Positions 17,675 to 25,900 of a stretch of DNA of 64,000 bases are shown piece after piece. Position 1 is the first letter of the stretch; every line of letters begins with the position of its first letter. The translations under genes and the position numbers were made by a program. The notes beneath the pieces were generated by a model. It was not told the origin of the DNA and ran no database searches. It saw only the letters and a list, made by a program, of their open reading frames with translations. Origin of the DNA: Paenochrobactrum glaciei (GTDB lineage: Bacteria > Pseudomonadota > Alphaproteobacteria > Rhizobiales > Rhizobiaceae); the NCBI RefSeq assembly GCF_039522165.1, contig NZ_BAAADE010000002.1, positions 372,001-436,000 on the forward strand, written 5' to 3'.

Positions 17675-18850
17675 ATGGCTAAGAGTAAATTTGAACGTAA
17701 CAAACCACACGTTAACATCGGCACCATCGGTCACGTTGACCATGGTAAGACCTCGTTGACAGCTGCTATCACCAAATTCTTTGGTGACTTCCGCGCATAC
17801 GATCAGATCGATGCTGCACCGGAAGAAAAAGCACGTGGTATCACCATTTCAACTTCCCACGTTGAATATGAAACCGAAAACCGTCACTACGCACACGTCG
17901 ACTGCCCAGGTCACGCTGACTATGTTAAGAACATGATCACCGGTGCTGCTCAGATGGACGGCGCGATCCTCGTTGTTAACGCTGCTGATGGTCCAATGCC
18001 ACAGACCCGTGAGCACATCCTGCTCGCTCGTCAGGTTGGTGTTCCTGCGATCGTTGTCTTCTTGAACAAAGTTGACCAGGTTGACGATGCTGAACTGCTC
18101 GAACTCGTAGAAATGGAAGTTCGTGAACTTCTGTCGAAATACGACTTCCCAGGCGACGATATTCCTGTTGTTAAGGGCTCGGCTCTTGCAGCTCTGGAAG
18201 ATTCAGACAAGACCATCGGTGAAGATGCAATTCGCGAACTGATGGCTGCTGTTGACAGCTACATCCCAACTCCAGAACGTCCTGTTGACCAGCCGTTCCT
18301 GATGCCAATCGAAGACGTATTCTCGATCTCCGGTCGTGGTACAGTTGTTACCGGTCGTGTAGAGCGCGGTATCGTTAAAGTTGGTGAAGAAGTTGAGATC
18401 GTTGGTATCAAAGCTACCGGCAAGACAACTGTTACCGGCGTTGAAATGTTCCGCAAGCTGCTCGATCAGGGCCAGGCTGGCGATAACATCGGTGCACTGG
18501 TTCGTGGTGTAGGCCGTGAAGACGTTGAACGTGGTCAGGTTCTCTGCAAGCCAGGTTCCGTTAAGCCACACACCAAGTTCAAGGCAGAAGCTTATATTCT
18601 GACCAAGGAAGAAGGCGGCCGTCATACTCCGTTCTTCACCAACTACCGTCCTCAGTTCTACTTCCGTACAACTGACGTTACCGGTATTGTAACCTTGCCA
18701 GAAGGCGTTGAAATGGTTATGCCAGGTGACAACGTTTCTGTTGATGTTGCGCTGATCGTACCTATCGCTATGGAAGAAAAGCTCCGCTTTGCTATCCGCG
18801 AAGGTGGCCGTACCGTTGGTGCCGGCGTCGTCGCTTCCATCATCGAATAA
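17675..18850 (+). CDS. tuf: Elongation factor Tu, copy 1
   Basis: EF-Tu delivers aminoacyl-tRNA to the ribosome as a GTPase. The 391 residues carry G1 GHVDHGKT, the switch motif RGITI, G3 DCPGH, G4 NKVD and G5 SAL, followed by the two beta-barrel domains. The protein is identical to that of the second copy at 35417. By my reading the two genes differ at only seven synonymous positions, and the flanks are unrelated, which indicates ongoing gene conversion limited to the ORF. This copy sits after the tRNA-Tyr/Gly pair and before tRNA-Trp-secE, the classical tufB context. Confidence 0.99.
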   Translation: MAKSKFERNKPHVNIGTIGHVDHGKTSLTAAITKFFGDFRAYDQIDAAPEEKARGITISTSHVEYETENRHYAHVDCPGHADYVKNMITGAAQMDGAILVVNAADGPMPQTREHILLARQVGVPAIVVFLNKVDQVDDAELLELVEMEVRELLSKYDFPGDDIPVVKGSALAALEDSDKTIGEDAIRELMAAVDSYIPTPERPVDQPFLMPIEDVFSISGRGTVVTGRVERGIVKVGEEVEIVGIKATGKTTVTGVEMFRKLLDQGQAGDNIGALVRGVGREDVERGQVLCKPGSVKPHTKFKAEAYILTKEEGGRHTPFFTNYRPQFYFRTTDVTGIVTLPEGVEMVMPGDNVSVDVALIVPIAMEEKLRFAIREGGRTVGAGVVASIIE

Positions 18851-18856
18851 AAAATA

Positions 18857-18895
18857 CGCTGATCAGTGAAAATAATTGCTGATCAGCGCTTTTTA
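18857..18895 (+). terminator. Terminator after tuf copy 1
   Basis: A perfect 10-bp stem CGCTGATCAG / CTGATCAGCG with a 12-base loop is followed by CTTTTT. It separates tuf from tRNA-Trp. Confidence 0.85.
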
Positions 18896-18993
18896 GTGCT
18901 TGATGTTTCAAATTTTGAGCGCTAAGAGGTTGAAAGAATTCAGACATCAGATTCTCTGGTGTCAAATACAAGAGCCTTTAGGTTCAAGTATTT

Positions 18994-19069
18994 AGGGGTA
19001 TAGCTCAGTTGGTAGAGCGACGGTCTCCAAAACCGTAGGTCGCGGGTTCGAGCCCTGCTGCCCCTGCCA
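18994..19069 (+). tRNA. tRNA-Trp (anticodon CCA)
   Basis: The acceptor AGGGGTA pairs with TGCCCCT, the anticodon loop reads CTCCAAA, the T-arm has GGGTTCGAGCCC-like pairing, and CCA is encoded. Its position just before secE-nusG is widely conserved in bacteria. Confidence 0.97.
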
Positions 19070-19416
19070 TTTAGTTGGGCGCCGCATAGTGTAAAGCTGT
19101 GCTGCGCTCAATTTCGTTTTAAGGCCAATAATATTTAAGTGTTGAATATTGTTGGATGAGCACGTCCTTAACCTTTGAGGTGAGGGGAGTGTCCGAAGGG
19201 TCTTTTCTCTGGATGGGCGCAGTTTACGGGCGAGTGTTTTACTTTCGTTAACGTCTGGGCTTGTAATTTTTGAGAATCGGTTCTATGTAACGTCAACAGA
19301 CACGCGGTGCGTGGAGCTGAATCATCAGCTTTGCGTGCCGTAGCTGCGTGAGTGAAAGTTTGATTCGCTGTTTGAATCATTTTTTTTATCACGCCAGATC
19401 AATGACAGAGTGACAA
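19070..19416 (+). promoter_or_regulatory. Structured secE leader with large hairpin
   Basis: There is no gene in these 347 bases. At 19304-19341 the RNA can form a 17-bp stem with a four-base loop (ATCA); several of its pairs are G-U, so the stem is strong only in the plus-strand transcript. A terminator-like hairpin follows (next entry). Such a folded leader between tRNA-Trp and secE suggests transcript-level control of secE-nusG or processing. Confidence 0.6.
19361..19387 (+). terminator. Terminator-like hairpin 29 bases before secE
   Basis: TGATTC / GAATCA with a 7-base loop is followed by eight Ts. The stem is only 6 bp, so partial termination or attenuation is more likely than a full stop. 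No room for a promoter remains before secE. Confidence 0.55.
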
Positions 19417-19617
19417 ATGGCATCTAAGACGAATCCTTTTACATTCTTGCAGCAGGTTCGTGCTGAAACGGCTAAAGTTACATGGCCGTCACGGCGTGAA
19501 ACTGTTATTTCCACTATTATGGTGGTGGTAATGGCGTTTGTTGCGGCTGCGTTTTTCTTTCTTGCAGATCAGCTTATGGCTTATGTTGTTGAGTTGATAC
19601 TTGGTCTCGGACGCTGA
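19417..19617 (+). CDS. secE: Preprotein translocase subunit SecE
   Basis: SecE is the clamp subunit of the SecYEG protein-export channel in the inner membrane. The 66 residues are the short bacterial form: an amphipathic segment FLQQVRAETAKVTWPSRRET carrying the conserved KVTWP, then one transmembrane helix (about 35-57). It precedes nusG, as in most bacteria. The two stop and start codons are close (22 bases apart), so they are translated from one message. Confidence 0.97.
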   Translation: MASKTNPFTFLQQVRAETAKVTWPSRRETVISTIMVVVMAFVAAAFFFLADQLMAYVVELILGLGR

Positions 19618-19639
19618 CGGTTTATACGGGAGTAACGGG

Positions 19640-20167
19640 ATGACTGCACGCTGGTACATTGTTCATGCCTATTCGAACTTTGAAAAAAAGGTTGCTGAAG
19701 ATATTCAGCTGAAGGCGGACCAGAAGGGTCTGTCGCACCTGATCGAACAGATTATCGTTCCGACTGAAAAGGTTGTGGAAGTGCGTCGTGGCCGTAAGGT
19801 CGATGCAGAGCGTAAGTTCTTTCCGGGTTATGTATTGATTAAGGCGAATTTGACAGATGCTCTGTTCTCGCTGATCAAAAACACATCGCGCGTAACCGGC
19901 TTTTTGGGTGATCCAAATCCGGTTGCTATTCCTGTGCGTGAAATCGAGCAGATTTTGGCGCAGGTTCAGGAAGGTGTTGATCGTCCGAAAGCATCTGTAT
20001 CCTTTGAAGTTGGTGAGCAGGTTCGTGTTTCTGACGGTCCGTTCGCATCTTTCAATGGTATCGTACAGGAAGTTGAAGAAGAGCGCGCACGCTTGAAGGT
20101 CGAGGTTTCGATCTTTGGTCGTGCTACTCCTGTGGATCTTGAATTCGGTCAGGTTGAAAAGCTCTGA
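19640..20167 (+). CDS. nusG: Transcription termination/antitermination factor NusG
   Basis: NusG binds RNA polymerase, raises processivity and links it to Rho and the ribosome. The 175 residues have the NGN domain (WYIVHAYSNFEKKVAEDI, PGYVLIK) and a C-terminal KOW domain (VGEQVRVSDGPFASFNGIV). I start at the ATG at 19640 behind GGGAGTAACGGG; an in-frame upstream start at 19601 would overlap secE and adds no conserved residues. Confidence 0.97.
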   Translation: MTARWYIVHAYSNFEKKVAEDIQLKADQKGLSHLIEQIIVPTEKVVEVRRGRKVDAERKFFPGYVLIKANLTDALFSLIKNTSRVTGFLGDPNPVAIPVREIEQILAQVQEGVDRPKASVSFEVGEQVRVSDGPFASFNGIVQEVEEERARLKVEVSIFGRATPVDLEFGQVEKL

Positions 20168-20337
20168 TCGTTTTATGGCGGCCTTAGTGCCGCCCGCCGC
20201 ATTGTAAATGTGGTGTGAGGTGGAAGGTAAGCCGGCTTTAGCCGGTCGGTAAGCCAGACCACCGAACTGCACGGCCAATTTAATTGGCGTTTTAAAGAGT
20301 CGCCGGCTTGCCGGCTTATCAATGAAAGCAGAATGCA
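20168..20337 (+). promoter_or_regulatory. rplK leader with competing stems
   Basis: The spacer holds a local hairpin GGCGGC / GCCGCC (20177-20194), another CCGGCT / AGCCGG (20232-20245), the palindrome GCCAAT-TTA-ATTGGC (20274-20288), and a long-range 11-bp stem of GGTAAGCCGGC (20226-20236) with GCCGGCTTATC (20310-20320), including one G-U pair. The long stem and the local one share bases. In E. coli ribosomal protein L1 represses rplKA through this leader; whether L1 acts here is inference. Confidence 0.5.
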
Positions 20338-20766
20338 ATGGCTAAAAAAGTTGCAGGTCAGCTCAAACTGCAGGTTGCTGCAGGTGCTGCCAACCCTTCG
20401 CCACCAATTGGTCCGGCTCTCGGTCAGCGTGGTATCAACATCATGGAATTCTGTAAGGCATTTAACGCTGCCTCGCAGGATATGGAAAAGGGTTCCCCGA
20501 TTCCAGTCGTGATCACCTATTACCAGGACAAGTCTTTCACTTTTGTGATGAAGACCCCACCTGTTGCTTACTTCTTGAAGAAGGCTGCTAATCTGAAGTC
20601 CGGTTCGAAAGAGCCAGGCAAGATTAAAGCTGGTACAATTTCACGCGATAAAGTCCGTGAAATTGCAGAAGCTAAGATGAAAGACCTGAGCGCAGCTGAC
20701 ATCGAAGCAGCTATGCGTATGGTTGAAGGTTCTGCCCGTTCGATGGGCCTGGAAGTGGTGGGCTGA
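20338..20766 (+). CDS. rplK: 50S ribosomal protein L11
   Basis: L11 builds the GTPase-associated centre with 23S rRNA and is needed for stringent-response activation of RelA/SpoT homologues. The 142 residues show the N-terminal proline-rich hinge PSPPIGPALGQRGINI and the C-terminal rRNA-binding domain. Four bases separate its stop from the rplA start. Confidence 0.98.
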   Translation: MAKKVAGQLKLQVAAGAANPSPPIGPALGQRGINIMEFCKAFNAASQDMEKGSPIPVVITYYQDKSFTFVMKTPPVAYFLKKAANLKSGSKEPGKIKAGTISRDKVREIAEAKMKDLSAADIEAAMRMVEGSARSMGLEVVG

Positions 20767-20770
20767 TCTG

Positions 20771-21472
20771 ATGGCGAAATTATCAAAGCGTGTAGCTAAG
20801 ATTCGTGAAGGTTTTGATCACGATAAGCTTTATGACTTGTCGGCCGCTATCGGTGTTGTCAAGGAACGTGCTGTTGCGAAATTCGATGAAACCATCGAAA
20901 TCGCGATGAACCTCGGCGTTGACCCACGTCATGCTGACCAGATGGTTCGCGGCGTTGTTAACTTGCCAAACGGCACAGGCCGTACAGTTCGCGTTGCTGT
21001 TTTTGCTCGTGGCGATAAAGCTGAAGAAGCTAAAAAAGCCGGTGCAGACATCGTTGGCGCAGAAGATCTGTTCGAAATCGTCAATGGCGGCAAGATCGAA
21101 TTCGATCGCTGCATTGCAACCCCTGACATGATGCCACTCGTTGGCCGTCTGGGTAAGGTTCTCGGACCGCGCGGCATGATGCCAAACCCTAAAGTTGGTA
21201 CTGTTACCGTTGATGTTGCAGCAGCTGTTGCAGCTTCCAAAGGTGGTGCAGTTGAATTCCGCGTTGAAAAAGCTGGTATTATCCATGCTGGTATCGGCAA
21301 GGTTTCATTCGACAACAAGGCTCTGGAAGAAAACATCCGCGCATTTGCTGATGCAGTTCTGAAAGCTAAGCCTGTTGCTGCCAAGGGTGAATACCTGAAG
21401 CGCGTATCGATTTCTTCAACCATGGGCGTTGGTGTCAAAGTTGACACTTCCAGCGTTAAGGTAGAAGCTTAA
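20771..21472 (+). CDS. rplA: 50S ribosomal protein L1
   Basis: L1 forms the mobile stalk at the ribosomal E site and in E. coli represses its own operon. The 233 residues include the signature TPDMMPLVGRLGKVLGPRGMMPNP. The frame is open upstream to 20723 inside rplK, but the ATG at 20771 gives the normal length and start MAKLSKR. Confidence 0.98.
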   Translation: MAKLSKRVAKIREGFDHDKLYDLSAAIGVVKERAVAKFDETIEIAMNLGVDPRHADQMVRGVVNLPNGTGRTVRVAVFARGDKAEEAKKAGADIVGAEDLFEIVNGGKIEFDRCIATPDMMPLVGRLGKVLGPRGMMPNPKVGTVTVDVAAAVAASKGGAVEFRVEKAGIIHAGIGKVSFDNKALEENIRAFADAVLKAKPVAAKGEYLKRVSISSTMGVGVKVDTSSVKVEA

Positions 21473-21785
21473 TAATTTGCTTTCTGCTTGGAAATAAAGC
21501 AGAAAGCACTTTCATTCCGGGCCGCAAGGCCCGGATAGCTGAACGCTAGTTCAGTTATCCTGTCCGAGATTGTGGGTGGCGTAAGTCTTAAATTTAGCCT
21601 GCATGAGACGTGGAATAACCAGGTTTAGCGCTAGTCGCAATTCAAGGTTTGAACCGTAGTTGCTTTTATAATGCCGGTGTATGCCGCTTATAAAAGGGAC
21701 AGGAGACCAAGCGTTGGAATGTTTCATTTCAACAAAGGCAAACCGGCAATTGCATTTTTATGTAATTGTCTACTGGAGAGACACC
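21473..21785 (+). promoter_or_regulatory. rplJ (L10) leader region with stacked hairpins
   Basis: This 313-base leader carries CCGGGCC-GCAA-GGCCCGG (21516-21533), then closer to the gene two further hairpins: GTTGGAATG / CATTTCAAC (21713-21733) and CAATTGCAT / ATGTAATTG (21747-21768), each with one G-U pair. A TATAAT box at 21667 lacks a clear -35. L10-L12 complexes repress their operon by binding this leader in other bacteria; the exact binding fold is not provable by eye. Confidence 0.55.
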
Positions 21786-22304
21786 GTGGATAGAGCGGAA
21801 AAACGCGAATTTGTCACATGGCTGAACAGCACTTTTAGTGAGTCTGGTTCTGTCGTCGTGGCTCACTATACCGGTCTCACTGTTTCGCAGATGAGCGATC
21901 TTCGCTCGAAAATGCGCGAAGCTGGTGGTTCCGTTAAAGTCGCGAAAAACCGCCTTGCCAAAATCGCTCTTCAGGGCACGGAAGCTGAAGGTATCGCAGA
22001 GCTTTTCACAGGTCAGACTGTAATTGCTTATGCAGCAGATCCTATCAGCGCTCCTAAAGTAGCAGTTGAGTTCGCCAAAGCTAACGACAAGCTCGTTATC
22101 CTTGGTGGTGCAATGGGCGCAACCAATCTTGATGCTGAAGGCATTAAGTCACTTGCTTCCTTGCCGTCACTCGACGAACTGCGCGCAAAGTTGGTTGGTA
22201 TGATCCAGACACCAGCACAGCGTCTTGCAGTACTTACAAGCGCACCAGCAGGCCAAATCGCCCGCGTTATTGGCGCGCACGCCCGGAAGAACGAGGCGGC
22301 TTAA
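21786..22304 (+). CDS. rplJ: 50S ribosomal protein L10
   Basis: L10 anchors the L7/L12 dimers to the ribosome. The 172 residues begin with GTG and read MDRAEKREFVTWLN, the typical alphaproteobacterial start, with the rRNA-binding domain SQMSDLRSKMREAGGSVKVAKNRLA and the C-terminal helix for L12. The frame runs back to 21681, but the GTG with GGAGA upstream gives the family length. Confidence 0.97.
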   Translation: MDRAEKREFVTWLNSTFSESGSVVVAHYTGLTVSQMSDLRSKMREAGGSVKVAKNRLAKIALQGTEAEGIAELFTGQTVIAYAADPISAPKVAVEFAKANDKLVILGGAMGATNLDAEGIKSLASLPSLDELRAKLVGMIQTPAQRLAVLTSAPAGQIARVIGAHARKNEAA

Positions 22305-22355
22305 GGCCGTTTCTCGCTGTCAATTGTTCAAACCTTTAAACTAAGGAATACTAAA

Positions 22356-22733
22356 ATGGCTGATCTCGCAAAGATCGTTGAAGACCTCTCAGCACTGACC
22401 GTTCTCGAAGCTGCAGAACTGTCCAAGCTTCTGGAAGAAAAGTGGGGCGTTTCCGCTGCTGCTCCAGTTGCTGTTGCTGCTGCTGGTGGCGCTGCTGCCG
22501 GTGGTGCTGCTGCTGAAGAAAAGACCGAATTCGACGTAATCCTCGTCGATGGTGGCGCATCCAAGATCAACGTGATCAAGGAAGTTCGCGCAATCACCGG
22601 TCTGGGTCTGAAAGAAGCTAAAGACCTCGTTGAAGGTGCACCTAAGCCTGTTAAAGAAGGTGCAGCTAAAGACGAAGCAGAAAAAATCAAAGCACAGCTC
22701 GAAGCAGCTGGCGCAAAGATCGAACTTAAGTAA
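22356..22733 (+). CDS. rplL: 50S ribosomal protein L7/L12
   Basis: L12 forms the flexible stalk that recruits translation factors. The 125 residues have the N-terminal dimerisation helices, an Ala/Gly/Val-rich hinge (about 36-52), and the C-terminal factor-binding domain with KINVIKEVRAITGLGLKEAK. It lies 51 bases after rplJ in the usual order. Confidence 0.98.
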   Translation: MADLAKIVEDLSALTVLEAAELSKLLEEKWGVSAAAPVAVAAAGGAAAGGAAAEEKTEFDVILVDGGASKINVIKEVRAITGLGLKEAKDLVEGAPKPVKEGAAKDEAEKIKAQLEAAGAKIELK

Positions 22734-22743
22734 GTTCCTGCGT

Positions 22744-22769
22744 CCGGCAGATGCTCTTGCATCTGCCGG
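22744..22769 (+). other. Strong hairpin after rplL
   Basis: CCGGCAGATG / CATCTGCCGG is a perfect 10-bp stem with a 6-base loop and no T-run (TTCTCTG follows). It lies in the rplL-rpoB spacer, where E. coli has an attenuator and an RNase III site; a similar role is inferred. Confidence 0.6.
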
Positions 22770-22821
22770 TTCTCTGCATTATCAGTAGATTAATGCAGAC
22801 TAGTTGGTGCCGAACCCTTTT

Positions 22822-22846
22822 CCTGACTACACTCAACGTGGTCAGG
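22822..22846 (+). other. Second hairpin in the rplL-rpoB spacer
   Basis: CCTGACTAC / GTGGTCAGG pairs over 9 bp with one U-G pair and a 7-base loop, with outer CCC/GGG support. Confidence 0.45.
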
Positions 22847-22895
22847 AAACGGGTTTTGTCCCGTTCAGGTGACCGCCGTCAGGCGGCGAGTAATA

Positions 22896-22927
22896 AAGGC
22901 CGCAAGGCGTGAGCAAGGCCGCAAGGC
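22896..22927 (+). repeat. Short direct repeat just before rpoB
   Basis: AAGGCCGCAAGGC occurs twice, separated by GTGAGC. Each copy can form a small GCC/GGC stem-loop (GCAA tetraloop). The second copy ends 19 bases before the rpoB start. Confidence 0.6.
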
Positions 22928-22946
22928 TATAGAACGAGGAGCGACG

Positions 22947-25900
22947 ATGGCTCAGACCCATTCTTTCAATGGTCGCAAGCGCGTACGCAAGTTTTTCGGT
23001 AAGATCCCTGAGGTCGCCGAGATGCCGAACCTGATTGAGGTTCAAAAAGCATCTTACGACCAGTTCCTTATGGTTGAGGAACCAGCAGGCGGGCGTCTTG
23101 ACGAAGGTTTGCAGGCCGTTTTCAAGTCTGTTTTTCCGATACAGGACTTTTCTGGCGCATCGATGCTTGAATTCGTTTCCTACGAGTTTGAGGCGCCGAA
23201 ATTTGACGTTGACGAATGCCGTCAGCGTGATCTGACCTATTCCGCGCCATTAAAAGTGACTTTGCGTCTGATCGTATTCGATATTGACGAAGATACCGGC
23301 GCGAAATCCATTAAGGATATTAAAGAGCAGGATGTTTACATGGGCGATATGCCGCTCATGACAGACAACGGCACCTTTATCGTTAATGGTACTGAGCGTG
23401 TTATCGTGTCTCAGATGCACCGTTCACCTGGTGTATTCTTCGATCACGACAAGGGTAAGACACACTCATCCGGTAAACTGCTTTTTGCATCCCGCGTCAT
23501 TCCTTACCGCGGTTCGTGGCTCGATATTGAATTCGACGCCAAGGACGTGGTTTTTGCGCGTATCGACCGTCGCCGTAAGCTGCCTGTTACCAGCTTGCTG
23601 ATGGCGCTTGGCATGGATGGAGAAGAAATTCTTTCAACCTTCTACAACACTGTCACCTATACACGTGACGGTGATGACTGGCGCATGCCTTATTCGGCAG
23701 AGCGCTTCAAAGGCATGAAAGTTATTTCTGACCTGGTTGATGCTGATACCGGTGAAGTTGTTCTCGAATCCGGCAAGAAGCTCACAGCTCGTGCTGCGCG
23801 TCAGCTGGCTGAGAAGGGCCTCAAGGCTATCAAGGTCACCGAAGATGATCTGTTCGGCTCATATTTGGCTGAAGATATCGTCAATTACGAAACCGGTGAA
23901 ATCTTCCTTGAAGCCGGTGATGAACTTGACGAAAAGACACTCAAGGTTCTGATCGAAACCGGCGTTGATGAAATCAACACGCTGGATATCGACCATGTGA
24001 ACATTGGTGCCTATATCCGCAATACACTGGCTGCTGACAAGAATGAAAGCCGTCAGGATGCGCTGTTTGACATCTACCGTGTCATGCGCCCTGGTGAGCC
24101 GCCGACCATGGATTCTGCGGAAGCCATGTTCCATTCGCTGTTCTTTGATGCAGAGCGTTATGATCTCTCCGCAGTTGGCCGCGTGAAGATGAACATGCGT
24201 CTTGATGTTGATGCTGAAGACACAGTCCGTGTACTGCGCAAAGAAGACATCGTTGCTGTTGTTAAAATGCTGGTTGAACTGCGCGATGGTCGCGGTGAAA
24301 TCGACGATATTGACAACCTCGGCAACCGTCGTGTGCGTTCAGTCGGCGAATTGATGGAAAATCAGTATCGCGTTGGTTTGCTGCGTATGGAACGCGCAAT
24401 CAAAGAGCGTATGTCGTCGATCGAAATCGATACTGTCATGCCGCAGGATCTCATCAACGCGAAGCCTGCTGCTGCAGCTGTGCGTGAGTTCTTCGGTTCT
24501 TCCCAGCTTTCACAGTTTATGGATCAGACTAACCCATTGTCTGAAATTACCCATAAGCGTCGTCTTTCGGCTCTCGGACCCGGCGGTCTGACCCGTGAGC
24601 GTGCCGGCTTTGAAGTTCGTGACGTTCATCCGACACACTATGGCCGTATCTGCCCGATTGAAACACCGGAAGGTCCGAATATCGGTCTGATCAACTCTTT
24701 GGCAACCTTTGCCCGCGTCAACAAATACGGCTTCATTGAAAGCCCGTATCGTAAGATCGTTGACGGCAAAGTCACCAATGATGTGGTTTATCTGTCTGCA
24801 ATGGAAGAAGCCAAGCACTCAGTTGCACAGGCAAACGCCATTATCGACGATAACGGTCACTTTGTTGATGAATTCGTTGTCTGCCGCCATGCCGGCGAAG
24901 TGATGATGATGCCGCGTGAAAACGTGGATCTGATGGACGTTTCGCCTAAGCAGTTGGTATCTGTTGCTGCAGCGCTTATTCCGTTCCTTGAAAACGATGA
25001 CGCGAACCGCGCATTGATGGGTTCGAACATGCAGCGTCAGGCCGTGCCTCTGGTACGTGCGGAAGCTCCGTTCGTCGGTACTGGTATGGAACCGATTGTA
25101 GCGCGCGACTCCGGTGCTGCTATTGCTGCACGTCGTGGTGGTATTGTTGATCAGGTGGATGCGACCCGTATCGTTATCCGTGCAACCGAAGATCTGGATC
25201 CGTCCAAGTCCGGTGTTGATATCTATCGCCTGATGAAGTTCCAGCGCTCCAACCAGAACACCTGTATTAACCAGCGTCCACTGGTGCGTGTAGGTGATCG
25301 TATCGGTAAGGGTGACATCATCGCTGACGGTCCTTCGACCGATCTGGGTGATCTGGCGCTCGGCCGTAACGTGCTGGTCGCGTTTATGCCTTGGAACGGC
25401 TACAACTACGAAGACTCCATCCTGCTGTCTGAAAAGATTGTTTCCGATGACGTCTTCACTTCGATCCATATAGAAGAATTTGAAGTAGCGGCTCGTGATA
25501 CCAAGCTCGGACCTGAAGAAATCACCCGTGATATTCCTAACGTTTCGGAAGAAGCGCTGAAGAATCTCGACGAAGCCGGTATTGTTTATATCGGTGCCGA
25601 AGTGAATCCGGGCGACATTCTGGTCGGTAAGATCACACCAAAGGGCGAAAGCCCGATGACACCGGAAGAAAAGCTTCTACGTGCCATCTTTGGTGAAAAG
25701 GCTTCTGACGTCCGTGACACCTCCATGCGTATGCCTCCGGGAACATACGGTACAATCGTTGAAGTTCGCGTTTTCAATCGCCACGGCATTGAAAAAGACG
25801 AACGTGCAATGGCTATTGAACGTGAAGAAATCGAACGTCTTGCAAAAGACCGCGATGACGAACAGGCCATTCTCGACCGCAATACCTATGGCCGTCTGGT

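Noticed and set aside
22896..22927. Possible CRISPR-like repeat
   Set aside because: Only two 13-base units with a 6-base gap; far too short and not spacer-like.
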